Source: Pseudomonadota bacterium
GTDB lineage: Bacteria; Myxococcota_A; UBA796; SXON01
Direction of reading: 5' to 3'
DNA length: 37,241 nucleotides
Assembly: GCA_030685065.1 (NCBI GenBank)
Contig: JAUXQH010000120.1
Span: 1 to 37,241 of the forward strand
Positions within the stretch are counted from its first letter, which is position 1. Every line of letters starts with the position of its first letter. The notes under the pieces were generated by a model. That model did no database searches. It was not told the DNA's origin and worked only from the letters and a program-made list of their open reading frames with translations. The position numbers and the translations under genes are program-made. Positions 15,365 through 24,192 of this stretch are shown here, one piece after another.

Positions 15365-16599
15365 ACAAGGACACCATCAAGCGCATCGACGCGGTCCTCG
15401 GCACCGTCGTCTGCTTCCTGCTCACGCTGCACCGTCGCCTCGTGGACTCGTTTGCACCACACGATCCCGGGCCCGTGCGCAAGATCCTTTTCCTCAAGCT
15501 GATCGAGCAGGGCGCGACCGTCCTCGCCGCGCCGGCCATCCAGGCGGCCGTCGCGCGCGTGGGCCGGGAGAACGTCTACTTCTGCGTGTTCCGCGAGAAC
15601 CGCCCCATCCTCGACATCCTCGACCTGGTCCCCGCCGACAACGTGATCGAGGTGCGTCACGACACGTTCTCCCAATTCATCCGGGATGCGTTCTCTGCGT
15701 TGCGTTTGATTCGGCGGCACCGGATCGACACGGTCGTCGACATGGAATTCCTGGCGCGCGCCCCGGCCATCCTGGCCTATCTCACGGGGGCGGCGCGGCG
15801 GGTGGGCTTGCACCGCTTCACGGCGGAGGGGCCCTATCGCGGCGACCTGATGACGCACCGGGTCCAACACAACCCCTACCTCCACACCTCCATGGCCTAC
15901 CAGCTGCTGGTGGACGCCCTGGACGAAGATCCAACGGATCTGCCGCTGCTGAAGGTCCCGGCGGCGCGCGCCGAGCTGGAGCCCCCGCCCTATACGCCCT
16001 CCGCCGCGGAGACAGCGCGGGTGCTGCACATCCTCGAGGACGGCGGACTGCGCGGGGCCGGGCCCCTCGTGATCCTCAATCCGAACACCGGGGACCTGCT
16101 CCCGCTGCGCACGTGGCCGATCGAGCGCTTCGTGGCGCTGGGCCAGCGCATCCTCGCCGAACACGACGATGTGACGTTGATCCTCACCGGCGCACCGTCG
16201 GAGCGCGCGGGCGTGGAGGACATCTGCCGGCGGATCGGCACCGATCGTGTCCTCTCGGTCGCCGGGAAGACGACCCTGCGCGAGGTCATCGTGCTGTACA
16301 CGCTCGCCGACGTGCTCGTCACCAATGACAGCGGGCCGGGGCACTTCGCCTCGATGACCGGCATCCACGACATCGTGCTGTTCGGGCCGGAGACCCCCGT
16401 GCTGTTCGGTCCCCTCGGGGAGAACCGCCACGTGCTGTGGGCCCAGCTCGCCTGCAGCCCCTGTGTCAATCCGTACAATCACCGCTTCTCGCCCTGCACG
16501 AACAACAAGTGCATGCAAGCCATCAGCACGGAGGAGGTGTATCGCACCGTCGCCTCCTGCCTCGCGGCGCGGCGCGTCGAGAACGAGAAGGCCGGATGA
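15361..16599 (+). CDS. GT9-family heptosyltransferase-like glycosyltransferase, atypical active site (412 aa)
   Basis: A GT-B fold enzyme related to WaaC/WaaF, which transfer heptose from ADP-heptose to the LPS core. An N-terminal hydrophobic segment (about 11-24) may anchor it. Family features are RKILFLKL...TVLAAPAI, LNPNTGDLLPLRTWP, the donor-site VTNDSGPGHFASMTG, and the cysteine-containing tail CSPCVNPYNHRFSPC. In ordinary GT9 enzymes the first motif reads G-D; here it is EQGAT (residues 49-53), so the usual catalytic aspartate is an alanine (residue 52). GTG at 15361 overlaps the gmhB stop, and the 3' end overlaps hldD. Operon context argues for a heptose donor, but the altered motif leaves donor and mechanism open. 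Confidence 0.88.
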   Translation: MNKDTIKRIDAVLGTVVCFLLTLHRRLVDSFAPHDPGPVRKILFLKLIEQGATVLAAPAIQAAVARVGRENVYFCVFRENRPILDILDLVPADNVIEVRHDTFSQFIRDAFSALRLIRRHRIDTVVDMEFLARAPAILAYLTGAARRVGLHRFTAEGPYRGDLMTHRVQHNPYLHTSMAYQLLVDALDEDPTDLPLLKVPAARAELEPPPYTPSAAETARVLHILEDGGLRGAGPLVILNPNTGDLLPLRTWPIERFVALGQRILAEHDDVTLILTGAPSERAGVEDICRRIGTDRVLSVAGKTTLREVIVLYTLADVLVTNDSGPGHFASMTGIHDIVLFGPETPVLFGPLGENRHVLWAQLACSPCVNPYNHRFSPCTNNKCMQAISTEEVYRTVASCLAARRVENEKAG

Positions 16600-17573
16600 T
16601 CCTCGTCACCGGCGGGGCCGGGTTCATCGGCAGCAACCTCGTTCGCGGGCTGAACGCGCGCGGGCGGGACGACGTGCTCGTGGTCGACAACCTCGAGAAG
16701 GGCGACAAGTTCCGCAACCTCGTGGGGACCCGGATCGCCGACTACGTCGACAAGGACGATTTCCTCGCGGGGATGGAGCGCTCGGGGCAGGCGTCGCTCG
16801 CCGGGGTAAAAGCCGTGTTCCACCAGGGGGCCTGCTCCGACACCACGGTGCGGGACGGCCGCTACATGATGCGGAACAACTATTCGTTCTCGACGCGGCT
16901 CCTCGAGCGCTGCATTCAATTGCGCATCCCGATGATCTACGCCTCGTCCGCCGCGGTGTACGGCGGGGGCAAGCGCTTCGTGGAGGAGCCCGCGTGCGAG
17001 GCCCCGCTCAACGTCTACGGCTACTCCAAGCTGCGCTTCGACGAATACGTCCGTCCCCGGCTCAGCCCAGACAGTCAGATCGTCGGCCTCCGTTACTTCA
17101 ACGTCTACGGCCCGCGCGAGTCGCACAAGGGCGGGATGGCGAGCCTCGCGTACCACCTCCACCACCAGGTCGGCGCGACCGGCCGCATGCGCCTGTTCGC
17201 CGGGAGCGACGGCTACGCCGACGGAGAGCAGCGTCGCGACTTCCTGCACGTCGACGATGTGGTGGCGGTGAACCTGTGGTTCCTCGACCACCCCGACCGT
17301 TCGGGCATCTTCAACGTCGGCACCGGCGCCTGCCGCTCCTTCAACGACATCGCCGGCGCGGTGCAGCGCTTCCACGAAGCCTCCCTCGGGGCCCGCGGCG
17401 CGATCGAATACATCCCCTTCCCCGAGGTCCTGCGCGGCAGCTACCAGAGCTACACCCAGGCCGACATCTCCCAGCTGCGCGCCGCCGGCTACACCGCGCC
17501 GTTCCGCTCGATCGACGAGGGGGTTCCCAGCTACCTGCAATGGCTTGCTCGGGAACGGCTCTCCCAGCCATGA
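16596..17573 (+). CDS. hldD: ADP-L-glycero-D-manno-heptose 6-epimerase
   Basis: Last step of the pathway: epimerises ADP-D-glycero-D-manno-heptose at C6 with bound NADP. This extended SDR has the N-terminal GGAGFIG (6-12), Ser118 in ASSAAVYG, and the Tyr141-x-x-x-Lys145 pair in NVYGYSKLRFDEY. HKGGMASLAYHLH and QRRDFLHVDDVV are characteristic of HldD rather than general epimerases. Its 325 residues match the usual length. It overlaps its neighbours by four bases on both sides. Confidence 0.96.
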   Translation: MILVTGGAGFIGSNLVRGLNARGRDDVLVVDNLEKGDKFRNLVGTRIADYVDKDDFLAGMERSGQASLAGVKAVFHQGACSDTTVRDGRYMMRNNYSFSTRLLERCIQLRIPMIYASSAAVYGGGKRFVEEPACEAPLNVYGYSKLRFDEYVRPRLSPDSQIVGLRYFNVYGPRESHKGGMASLAYHLHHQVGATGRMRLFAGSDGYADGEQRRDFLHVDDVVAVNLWFLDHPDRSGIFNVGTGACRSFNDIAGAVQRFHEASLGARGAIEYIPFPEVLRGSYQSYTQADISQLRAAGYTAPFRSIDEGVPSYLQWLARERLSQP

Positions 17574-19066
17574 CCGACATCCTCCACGTCGCCGCCGTGT
17601 TGTCGGGCTTCCGGAACGCCACCGTCTGGGTTGCCGGCGATCTGATGCTGGACGAATACATCGACGGCGGCGTTCGCCGAATCTCGCCCGAGGCGCCTGT
17701 TCCCGTGGTGGACGTGCGTGACACCTACCATCGGTTGGGGGGCGCGGCCAACGTGGCCCATTGCCTCGCGGCGCTCGGCGCGAAGGTGCGTCTGTGTGGG
17801 GTGGTGGGCGCCGATCCCGCGGGTGACACGCTCCTCGCGGCGTGCCGGGCCGTCGGCATCGACGTGGGCGCGGTGGGGCAATCGGAGACGTGGTCCACCG
17901 TGCGGAAGCTCCGCGTGTTGTCCCAGCACCAGCAGCTGCTCCGCCTGGATTGGGAGCGGATCGTGCCGGTGGCGCCGGAAGCCGCGAATGCGCTGATCGC
18001 GCGCCTGGTCGGATCCGACGGATCCCATCCGGACGCGCGGCCGGATGCACCTCCGGATGCGATCGTGATCAGCGACTATGCGAAGGGTTTTCTCGTCCCC
18101 GAGACCATCCGTGCCCTCATCGATCTCGGGAACGCGCTCGGTGTGCCCGTGTTGGTCGATCCCAAGAACGTGGACCTGGGGGTGTATCGGGGCGCCACCG
18201 TGGTGACTCCCAATCATCGGGAGCTCGAGGCCGCGGTCGGACGCCCGGTGGTCATCGGGGGCGCCGAAGCCGGGGATCTGGACGCCGAGCACAGCGGGCG
18301 CACCGTGCTCGCGCAGGCCGGCATCCGCTCGATGGTGGTGACGCTCGGCGATCGCGGGCTGCTGGCCCTCCCAGAGGAGGGCGGCGCGCGCGCGATCCAA
18401 TCCGCGAGCCGCGAGGTTTTCGATGTCACCGGCGCGGGCGACACCGTGATCGCGGTGCTCGCGTTGTGCCTCGCGGGCGGCGCCGACCTGGTCACCGCCG
18501 CGGAGATCGCCAACGCGGCCGCCGGCGTCGTCGTGGGCAAGCTCGGCACCGCCGTGGTGCAGCTCGACGAGCTCTCGCGCGCGCTCCGTTACCGTCCGAC
18601 CGAGCGGGTCTGCTCCTCGGAGGACCTCGATCGGCAGCTCGCCTTCTGGCGCCTCCAGGGCAAGAAGGTGGTGTTCACGAACGGCTGCTTCGATCTGCTC
18701 CACACCGGCCATCTCTCGCTGCTGCGCTTCGCGGCGTCGCTCGGGGACGTGCTGGTCGTGGGCCTGAACAGCGACGCGTCGGTGCAACGTCTGAAGGGCG
18801 CCGAGCGACCGCTGACCGCCGCCGCGGACCGCGGTGCGCTCCTGGCCGCGCTCGAGTGTGTGGATGCGGTGGCCGTGTTCGACGAGGACACACCGCTGCG
18901 CCTCATCGAACGCGTGCGCCCCCACGTGTTGGTGAAGGGCGGTGACTACGAGATCGACACGGTGGTCGGCCGGGCGTTCGTCGAGGCGACAGGCGGCAGC
19001 GTGGTCCTCGCGCCGCTGGTCCCCGACCAGTCCACGACGGGCATCATCTCCCGGATGCGGAGATGA
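17570..19066 (+). CDS. hldE: Bifunctional heptose 7-phosphate kinase / heptose 1-phosphate adenylyltransferase
   Basis: The fused form of two steps. Residues about 1-330 are the PfkB/ribokinase-like kinase that makes the 1,7-bisphosphate (RRISPEAPVPVVDV near the start, catalytic GAGDT at 288-292). Residues about 345-498 are the nucleotidyltransferase that makes ADP-heptose, with the HTGH motif at 378-381 inside VFTNGCFDLLHTGH and a late STTGIISRM segment. Length and domain order match E. coli HldE. With gmhA, gmhB and hldD the route is complete. The start overlaps the hldD stop (ATGA). Confidence 0.96.
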   Translation: MTDILHVAAVLSGFRNATVWVAGDLMLDEYIDGGVRRISPEAPVPVVDVRDTYHRLGGAANVAHCLAALGAKVRLCGVVGADPAGDTLLAACRAVGIDVGAVGQSETWSTVRKLRVLSQHQQLLRLDWERIVPVAPEAANALIARLVGSDGSHPDARPDAPPDAIVISDYAKGFLVPETIRALIDLGNALGVPVLVDPKNVDLGVYRGATVVTPNHRELEAAVGRPVVIGGAEAGDLDAEHSGRTVLAQAGIRSMVVTLGDRGLLALPEEGGARAIQSASREVFDVTGAGDTVIAVLALCLAGGADLVTAAEIANAAAGVVVGKLGTAVVQLDELSRALRYRPTERVCSSEDLDRQLAFWRLQGKKVVFTNGCFDLLHTGHLSLLRFAASLGDVLVVGLNSDASVQRLKGAERPLTAAADRGALLAALECVDAVAVFDEDTPLRLIERVRPHVLVKGGDYEIDTVVGRAFVEATGGSVVLAPLVPDQSTTGIISRMRR

Positions 19067-21648
19067 TGCTCGCCATCTGCGCGGTCCTCACCGTGCTGCT
19101 CACCTCGTATTCGTTCGCGCACTATTTCTCGGCGTTCGTGTTCCTGACCTCCCGCAAGAAGCAGCGGGTTTTCGAACACCACCCGGAGCTCGCCGTATCG
19201 GTGCTGATCCCCGCGCGAAACGAGGGCGAGCGCGCGCTGCGTGTCATCACGTCCGTGCTCGAGCAGGACCACACCGGCCCGATCGACACCTACCTGCTCC
19301 TCAAGGACGACTCGGACTCGAGCATCCCGTTCTTCCTAGAGAACTTCCCCGGGGTGGAGCTCCGGGTCCCCGCGCCCGCCACCATCGAGATCCTCCGCTC
19401 CTCGCCGAACGGCGGCCCCGCCCGCACCGTGACCCTCGTGTACACGGGCGCGGACGCGAAGAGCGAGAAGGTGAATTGGATGACCGCGCGGCTGGCCACG
19501 CGCCACATGGCCATCCTCGATTGTGATCACCAGGCCCATCCGGATTGGATCCGGTCCTCCCTGGCGCTCATGCTCGAGCAGCGCGCACCCGTCATCCAGG
19601 GCCGCCGCGCTCCGATCTCCGCGCGGGGCTTCTACCAGCTCTGGGACTCCCTGCACCAACACGTCGGCTGCGAGCTGTTCAACACGGCGTTCACCCGCCT
19701 CGATCTCACGGTGTTCTTCACCGGCACCACCGCCGTGCTGGAGACAGCCCTCCTGAAGGGCCGCCCGCTGAGCGGATGCATCACCGAGGATGTCGACTTC
19801 AGCTACACCATCGTGCTGCGGGGCAGCCGGATCATCGCGAACCCCTTCAGCGGATCCAACGAAGAGACCTCCCCCGACCTGTACAGCTTCCTGGCGCGGA
19901 GACGGCGCTGGGCGAACGGCCACACCCAAGCCTTCCTCAGCCACCTCCCGCTCTTCTGGAGCGCGCCGCTCTCGCTGAAACAACGCACGCAGTTCCTGTT
20001 CCACGGCACCCACTACCTGGTGTCCATCGTGGTCTTCGTGCTCCACCTCGTGATCGGGCTCATCTTCCTCGGCGGCATGTCCGGGATCTCCCAGGGCTCC
20101 GCCGTCCTGTCGAGCCTGATGCTCGCGATCATGACGGCGCGCACCCAGCGCACGATCGGGTGGGCCACGCGGACGGCCGAGGTGGCGGTCGTCTTCGGCT
20201 GGTTGTTCCCGGCGGTCGTCATCGCGATGAACATCGTGCAGGCAGTCCTGCTCAACGACTTCTCGCGCGCCGCGCTGCCGATCCCCTACGCGTTGCAGGC
20301 CGTCGGGCTCATCGGCCTGGTCGCCCCCCTGACGGTGTTGCTGGTCGGGCTCGTCGGCTTCCGTCAGCTCGGCCTCGGCACGCTGCTGGCCACCGTCCTG
20401 ACCTACCCCCTCGCCTTCTACCTGGACATCTGCGGTGTCCTCCTGGGCATCTTGGACTATGCGTCAGGTCGGGCCCGCTGGCGCGCGGTGTCCCGCTCGC
20501 AGGCCGCCCTCCCGGGCCGTCGGGATCCGGCGCGCCTCCTCACCACCCTCGACTTGAAGGAGAGCTGGAGCATGGGCACGTTCCTCGCCTCGGCGCGTGA
20601 CGCGCTCCACTGGGCAGACCCGCGGAAGTTGAAGCCCGCCGCCTGGCTCTCCACCGGCGTGCTCCTCAGCCTCTTCTGTAGCGGCGTGCTCTACATCCCC
20701 TCCACCCGCATCGACGTGCACGAGCTCGCCTGTACGGTGCTGCCTCACGACACCGATCCCTGGATCGTGCCCGCGAGCAAGCTCACGGGCTATTGCGACG
20801 CGGCCAGCACCACGCCCCGGTGGACCCAACGCAACGGCACGTTTCAGCAGACGCGCGACGACGAGCTGACCACGGTCGACCCCACGTACTGGGATCAGCT
20901 CCACAGCACCTTCTTCTGCAACGAGGCGGCCTTCGCGCCGGAGAACGTGCTCCCGCTCGCGGACGGGAGCGGCGGTGGCATCCGCCTGCAGCTGGAGAAC
21001 CGGGCCAGCAGCTCGCCGAACGGCGACCGTGCCTTCACCTCCGGGTCCATCGCCACCAAGGACGAGGACGACAAGAAGTTCCTGTTCGGCCGCTTCGAGG
21101 CGGTGTTGAAGCCGGCCAAGGCCTCGGGTGTCCTCACCGCGTTCTTTCTGTACCGCTTCGATCCCTGGCAGGAGATCGACTTCGAGTTCCTCGGAAAGGA
21201 CCCCACCAAGGTCCTGCTGAACGTGTACTACAACCCCGGCGAGGAGGGCGACCTCTACAATTACGGGCACCTCGGCACGCCCGTGGTCATCGATCTGGGC
21301 TTCGACGCCTCGGAGGACTTTCACCGCTACGCGATCGAGTGGGAGGCCGACGAGCTGCGTTGGTTCGTGGACGACAAGCTCATCCACGTGCGCTCCGCGG
21401 GGCGCCCCACGCCGATCCCGCACCTGCCGATGCGCTTCCACGTCAACGCGTGGCCGTGCTGCAGCGAGGCCCTCGTCGGGCCGTTCTCCGCGGCGTCCCT
21501 CCCCGCGAGCGCGGACGTGCGATCGGTCAGGCTGTCACGTTGGTACCCGTCCCCGCTCCCGACGTTCCTCACGCGGCTGGCCTCGTTCTTCCCCGCGTCC
21601 GGAAACCCGTCCGATTGGCGGCAGAACGCGCCCTGGCTTCAGCCCTGA
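19063..21648 (+). CDS. Membrane GT2 glycan synthase fused to C-terminal GH16 domain (861 aa)
   Basis: The N-terminal part is a processive GT2 like cellulose synthase: one membrane segment (about 3-26), a cytoplasmic catalytic domain with DCD (Asp153, Asp155) and TED (241-243), and RRRRW (279-283) where the usual motif is Q-x-x-R-W. About four or five membrane segments follow (about 311-463). After a loop and another membrane helix (about 525-545), the last 300 residues are a GH16 domain with the catalytic EIDFE at 704-708, preceded by FFLYRF and followed by a typical beta-jelly-roll run. GH16 enzymes hydrolyse or transglycosylate beta-1,3/1,4 glucans and galactans. Topology would place it outside the membrane, next to the exported polymer. 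I infer a beta-glycan synthase with built-in trimming or cross-linking. Last gene of the operon, overlapping hldE. Confidence 0.88.
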   Translation: MMLAICAVLTVLLTSYSFAHYFSAFVFLTSRKKQRVFEHHPELAVSVLIPARNEGERALRVITSVLEQDHTGPIDTYLLLKDDSDSSIPFFLENFPGVELRVPAPATIEILRSSPNGGPARTVTLVYTGADAKSEKVNWMTARLATRHMAILDCDHQAHPDWIRSSLALMLEQRAPVIQGRRAPISARGFYQLWDSLHQHVGCELFNTAFTRLDLTVFFTGTTAVLETALLKGRPLSGCITEDVDFSYTIVLRGSRIIANPFSGSNEETSPDLYSFLARRRRWANGHTQAFLSHLPLFWSAPLSLKQRTQFLFHGTHYLVSIVVFVLHLVIGLIFLGGMSGISQGSAVLSSLMLAIMTARTQRTIGWATRTAEVAVVFGWLFPAVVIAMNIVQAVLLNDFSRAALPIPYALQAVGLIGLVAPLTVLLVGLVGFRQLGLGTLLATVLTYPLAFYLDICGVLLGILDYASGRARWRAVSRSQAALPGRRDPARLLTTLDLKESWSMGTFLASARDALHWADPRKLKPAAWLSTGVLLSLFCSGVLYIPSTRIDVHELACTVLPHDTDPWIVPASKLTGYCDAASTTPRWTQRNGTFQQTRDDELTTVDPTYWDQLHSTFFCNEAAFAPENVLPLADGSGGGIRLQLENRASSSPNGDRAFTSGSIATKDEDDKKFLFGRFEAVLKPAKASGVLTAFFLYRFDPWQEIDFEFLGKDPTKVLLNVYYNPGEEGDLYNYGHLGTPVVIDLGFDASEDFHRYAIEWEADELRWFVDDKLIHVRSAGRPTPIPHLPMRFHVNAWPCCSEALVGPFSAASLPASADVRSVRLSRWYPSPLPTFLTRLASFFPASGNPSDWRQNAPWLQP

Positions 21649-21651
21649 TCG

Positions 21652-23229
21652 TCAGCCCGGGTGGGTAATGTCTGGCTCCCGTTCGACCTTCCACAGCTGC
21701 ATGTGGATGTCCTCGAACAGCAGTTGGGTGTGGACGTGCTCGCGTTCTTCGAGCCGCTCTCGAAAGGGAGCGGTGGGGCTGAACAGGTAGATGTCACCCT
21801 CGTGCGGTGGCAAGACGTAGCCTGCCTCCGCGTGGATCTTCAGGCCCTGTACACTGGCGGAGGGGATCAGCAGGTGAACCAGCGCGAACAGGTTCCCGGG
21901 GTTGAACCTCTCCTCGTTGCCCACCACCAGGGGTGCCTCCGAGCGATTGACCAGGGCGGCCACGGCGGGCAGGTTGGCGCTGATGCCCTTGGTCCAGACC
22001 GCGTCCCGCCGGGTGTTGAGCGCGCCGCTGACCACGCCCGCCGCCAGCAGCACCGTGGCGACGGCGCGGGTAGCCCCGCTGGAGAGGTGCGCTCCCAACA
22101 TCCACGCGAGGGCCACCTGGATCCCCACCCAGGAGGGAGTGAGGTAGCGGCTCGACACCGAGCGGATGCCTCCCGAGAGGAGGTCTGGCACGAGCAGCAT
22201 GGTGATCGGGGCGGCGATCATCAGGAGCAAGAGGAGGCCGGGGTGGCGGCCGGACGCCGAGGGCGCGCGCGCGACGTGGCGAATCGCGACCGCGACGAGG
22301 ATCAGGGCGAGCGCCACGACGATCCCGAGGGGCTCGGCCGTGAGGTCCACGAACACCCGCGTGAGGTTGGATCCGAAGATCCAGAGCAGCTCGGGGCGGG
22401 GGATCACGATGTCGCGCGACCACTTCATCGTGGCGAAGAACGAATCGAGGTGATGGACCAGATTGTAGGCCCACGGGGAGAACAACAGCGCGCTCACGGC
22501 CAGGGCCGAAGCCGACTGGACGCTCACCCGGGTGAGGCGACCCCGCTCGCGGATCACGATGTAGGCGATGTGCGCGAGGATGAAGGCCGCGCTCGAGAAC
22601 GACGTGTAGAGCGCGAGCACGATGCTCGTCGCGTAGACCGCCCACCCGCCGAGGGCCGCCGGGGCCCGCGCTTCGGTGAGGCGGATCGCGCGCAGGAGGG
22701 AGGCGGTGGCGCAGGCGATGAGCACGCTCCAGAGCGCATACTCCCGCGCCTCCTGCGCGTAGAGCACGAAGAACGGCGACACCGCGGCGAGGGCGACCCC
22801 CATCCACGCCACCCGCGCGGAACCCGAAAACTCGAGGCACAACCACGCGATGGCCGGCAGGTAGAGCAGGCTCAGGAGGGCGGAGAGCGCGCGGAGGGTG
22901 CCGACGCTGTCCCCGCAGAGCCCGACCCAGAGCCTTGTCAGCGCGTAGTAGAGCGGCGGGTGTTGGGGGTCGTGCCGGGCCAGGCCTCCGATCGCGCCCA
23001 CCACGCTCTTCTCGGCGTTGTGGATCTGGAAGTGCCCGACCTGCGCGACGGTCACGACCTCGCCACCGTAGACCACGCCCTTCCAGTCGTCCGTGGTGTA
23101 CCCGGCGGCGAACACCCGCGTGGCGATCTCGTCGTGCCAGAGCAATTTCTCGCCGAGGTGCGAGAAGCGGAAGAACACGCCCAGGCCGAGGATGAGCAGC
23201 AGGGCGAGGGGGCGCGCGGGGGGCGGCAT
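21652..23229 (-). CDS. GT39/ArnT-like polytopic membrane glycosyltransferase (525 aa)
   Basis: A GT-C fold enzyme with about ten hydrophobic helices. The first periplasmic loop carries the Asp-Glu catalytic pair (WHDEIATRV, Asp33-Glu34), and HDPQHPPLYYALTRLW is a typical PMT/ArnT-family segment. Such enzymes move a sugar from a polyprenyl-phosphate carrier to lipid, protein or glycan on the outer face of the membrane. The ATG at 23229 gives a correct N-terminal helix (LALLLILGLGVFF); longer upstream reading only runs through the region of the next gene. It ends three bases from the stop of the GT2-GH16 gene, facing it, so envelope-sugar functions lie on both sides. Substrate unknown. Confidence 0.88.
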   Translation of the reverse strand: MPPPARPLALLLILGLGVFFRFSHLGEKLLWHDEIATRVFAAGYTTDDWKGVVYGGEVVTVAQVGHFQIHNAEKSVVGAIGGLARHDPQHPPLYYALTRLWVGLCGDSVGTLRALSALLSLLYLPAIAWLCLEFSGSARVAWMGVALAAVSPFFVLYAQEAREYALWSVLIACATASLLRAIRLTEARAPAALGGWAVYATSIVLALYTSFSSAAFILAHIAYIVIRERGRLTRVSVQSASALAVSALLFSPWAYNLVHHLDSFFATMKWSRDIVIPRPELLWIFGSNLTRVFVDLTAEPLGIVVALALILVAVAIRHVARAPSASGRHPGLLLLLMIAAPITMLLVPDLLSGGIRSVSSRYLTPSWVGIQVALAWMLGAHLSSGATRAVATVLLAAGVVSGALNTRRDAVWTKGISANLPAVAALVNRSEAPLVVGNEERFNPGNLFALVHLLIPSASVQGLKIHAEAGYVLPPHEGDIYLFSPTAPFRERLEEREHVHTQLLFEDIHMQLWKVEREPDITHPG

Positions 23230-23277
23230 GCGACGCGGGCGTAGCCCGGAACGCGCGCGGGTGCGGAGCGTTGGATC

Positions 23278-23300
23278 CTCCCGCGCGGCCAGCGCGGGAG
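23278..23300 (-). terminator. GC-rich hairpin after the PPK2 gene
   Basis: CTCCCGCGC, a five-base loop, and GCGCGGGAG form a perfect 9-bp stem immediately after the PPK2 stop codon. There is no T-run in the direction of transcription, so it may slow or end transcription only partly before the downstream glycosyltransferase gene. Confidence 0.4.
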
Positions 23301-24155
23301 CTACTCCGCCTGGAGCAACGCGCGCAGGCGCGCCATCTCGGCCTCTTCTTCCTTGTCGGGAAGCGGCCACTTCAGGGGGAGCGCCTCCAGCGTCTCGGCG
23401 ACGGTCTCGGCCACGATCGCCCGCATGGTGTGCTTGTGGTCGGCCGGCACCACGTACCAGGGCGCCCACGACCGGGACGTGGCGTTCAGGGCCTGCTGGT
23501 AGGCCTCCATGTAGGCGTCCCAGTGGCCGCGCTCCTCCACGTCGCCCGCCGCGAACTTCCACCGGGCGATGGGATCGTCGATGCGGTCGAGGAAGCGGCG
23601 ACGCTGCTCGTCCCGGCTCACGTTGAGCCAGAACTTCAGCACGATCGTGCCGTTCCGGTACAGGTGCCGCTCCATGTCCCGGATGGAGGAGTAGCGCTCC
23701 GCGAAGAGGTTCTTCTCCTTTCGATCGAGACGTTGGGGCGCGAGGAGCTCGGGGTGGACCCGGACCACCACCACCTCCTCGTAGTGGCTCCGATTGAAGA
23801 TGCCGATGCGGCCGCGTTCGGGCAGCGCGCGGTTGACCCGCCACAAGAAGTCGTGGTCGAGCTCCTCCTTGCTGGGCTGCTTGAAGGCGGTGACATGACA
23901 GCCGGCGGGATCGACGCCGCGCATCACGGCCCGGATCGTGCCGTCCTTTCCCGCGGCGTCCATCGCCTGGAAGACGAGGAGGAGGGAGAACCGATCGTCG
24001 GCATAGAGCTTGCGTTGGAGCTTCTCGAGGCGCGCCGACGCGGCGGCCAGGCGTTCGTCGGCGTTCTCGAAGGCGTGGTGGGTGGAGGCGCGGGACACGC
24101 GGAAGCCACCGTCGAAGGGGACGCGCCAACGGCTGTCGGGGCCGGGGTGGGGCAA
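23301..24155 (-). CDS. ppk2: Polyphosphate kinase 2
   Basis: PPK2 transfers phosphate between polyphosphate and nucleotides (NDP or NMP) in the cytoplasm. Walker A is MDAAGKDGT (about 65-73), Walker B is RIGIFNRSHYEEV (about 116-128), and the arginine-rich lid RKEKNLFAERY follows. YADDRFSLLLVFQ before Walker A and the late AADHK-like VPADHKHTM are also typical. No ATG or GTG suits the N-terminus without overlapping the upstream gene; the TTG at 24155 with GAGG ahead gives 284 residues, normal for a one-domain class I PPK2. The start is therefore uncertain. It lies 37 bases after the CotH-like gene on the same strand. Confidence 0.92.
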   Translation of the reverse strand: MPHPGPDSRWRVPFDGGFRVSRASTHHAFENADERLAAASARLEKLQRKLYADDRFSLLLVFQAMDAAGKDGTIRAVMRGVDPAGCHVTAFKQPSKEELDHDFLWRVNRALPERGRIGIFNRSHYEEVVVVRVHPELLAPQRLDRKEKNLFAERYSSIRDMERHLYRNGTIVLKFWLNVSRDEQRRRFLDRIDDPIARWKFAAGDVEERGHWDAYMEAYQQALNATSRSWAPWYVVPADHKHTMRAIVAETVAETLEALPLKWPLPDKEEEAEMARLRALLQAE

Positions 24156-24192
24156 CGGAACCTCGTGAAGAAAGCTCCCTATCCGCTCCCGG

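Noticed and set aside
15289..16518. Minus-strand open frame opposite the GT9 gene
   Set aside because: Shadow of the GT9 gene; no ribosome-binding site or domain.
16463..17569. Long in-frame extension of hldE across hldD
   Set aside because: The extension reads through hldD in another frame; the ATG at 17570 overlapping the hldD stop gives the correct kinase N-terminus.
23230..24129. N-terminal extension of the GT39-like gene through the PPK2 region
   Set aside because: The extra 300 residues are the PPK2 gene read in a wrong frame; the membrane protein begins naturally at 23229.
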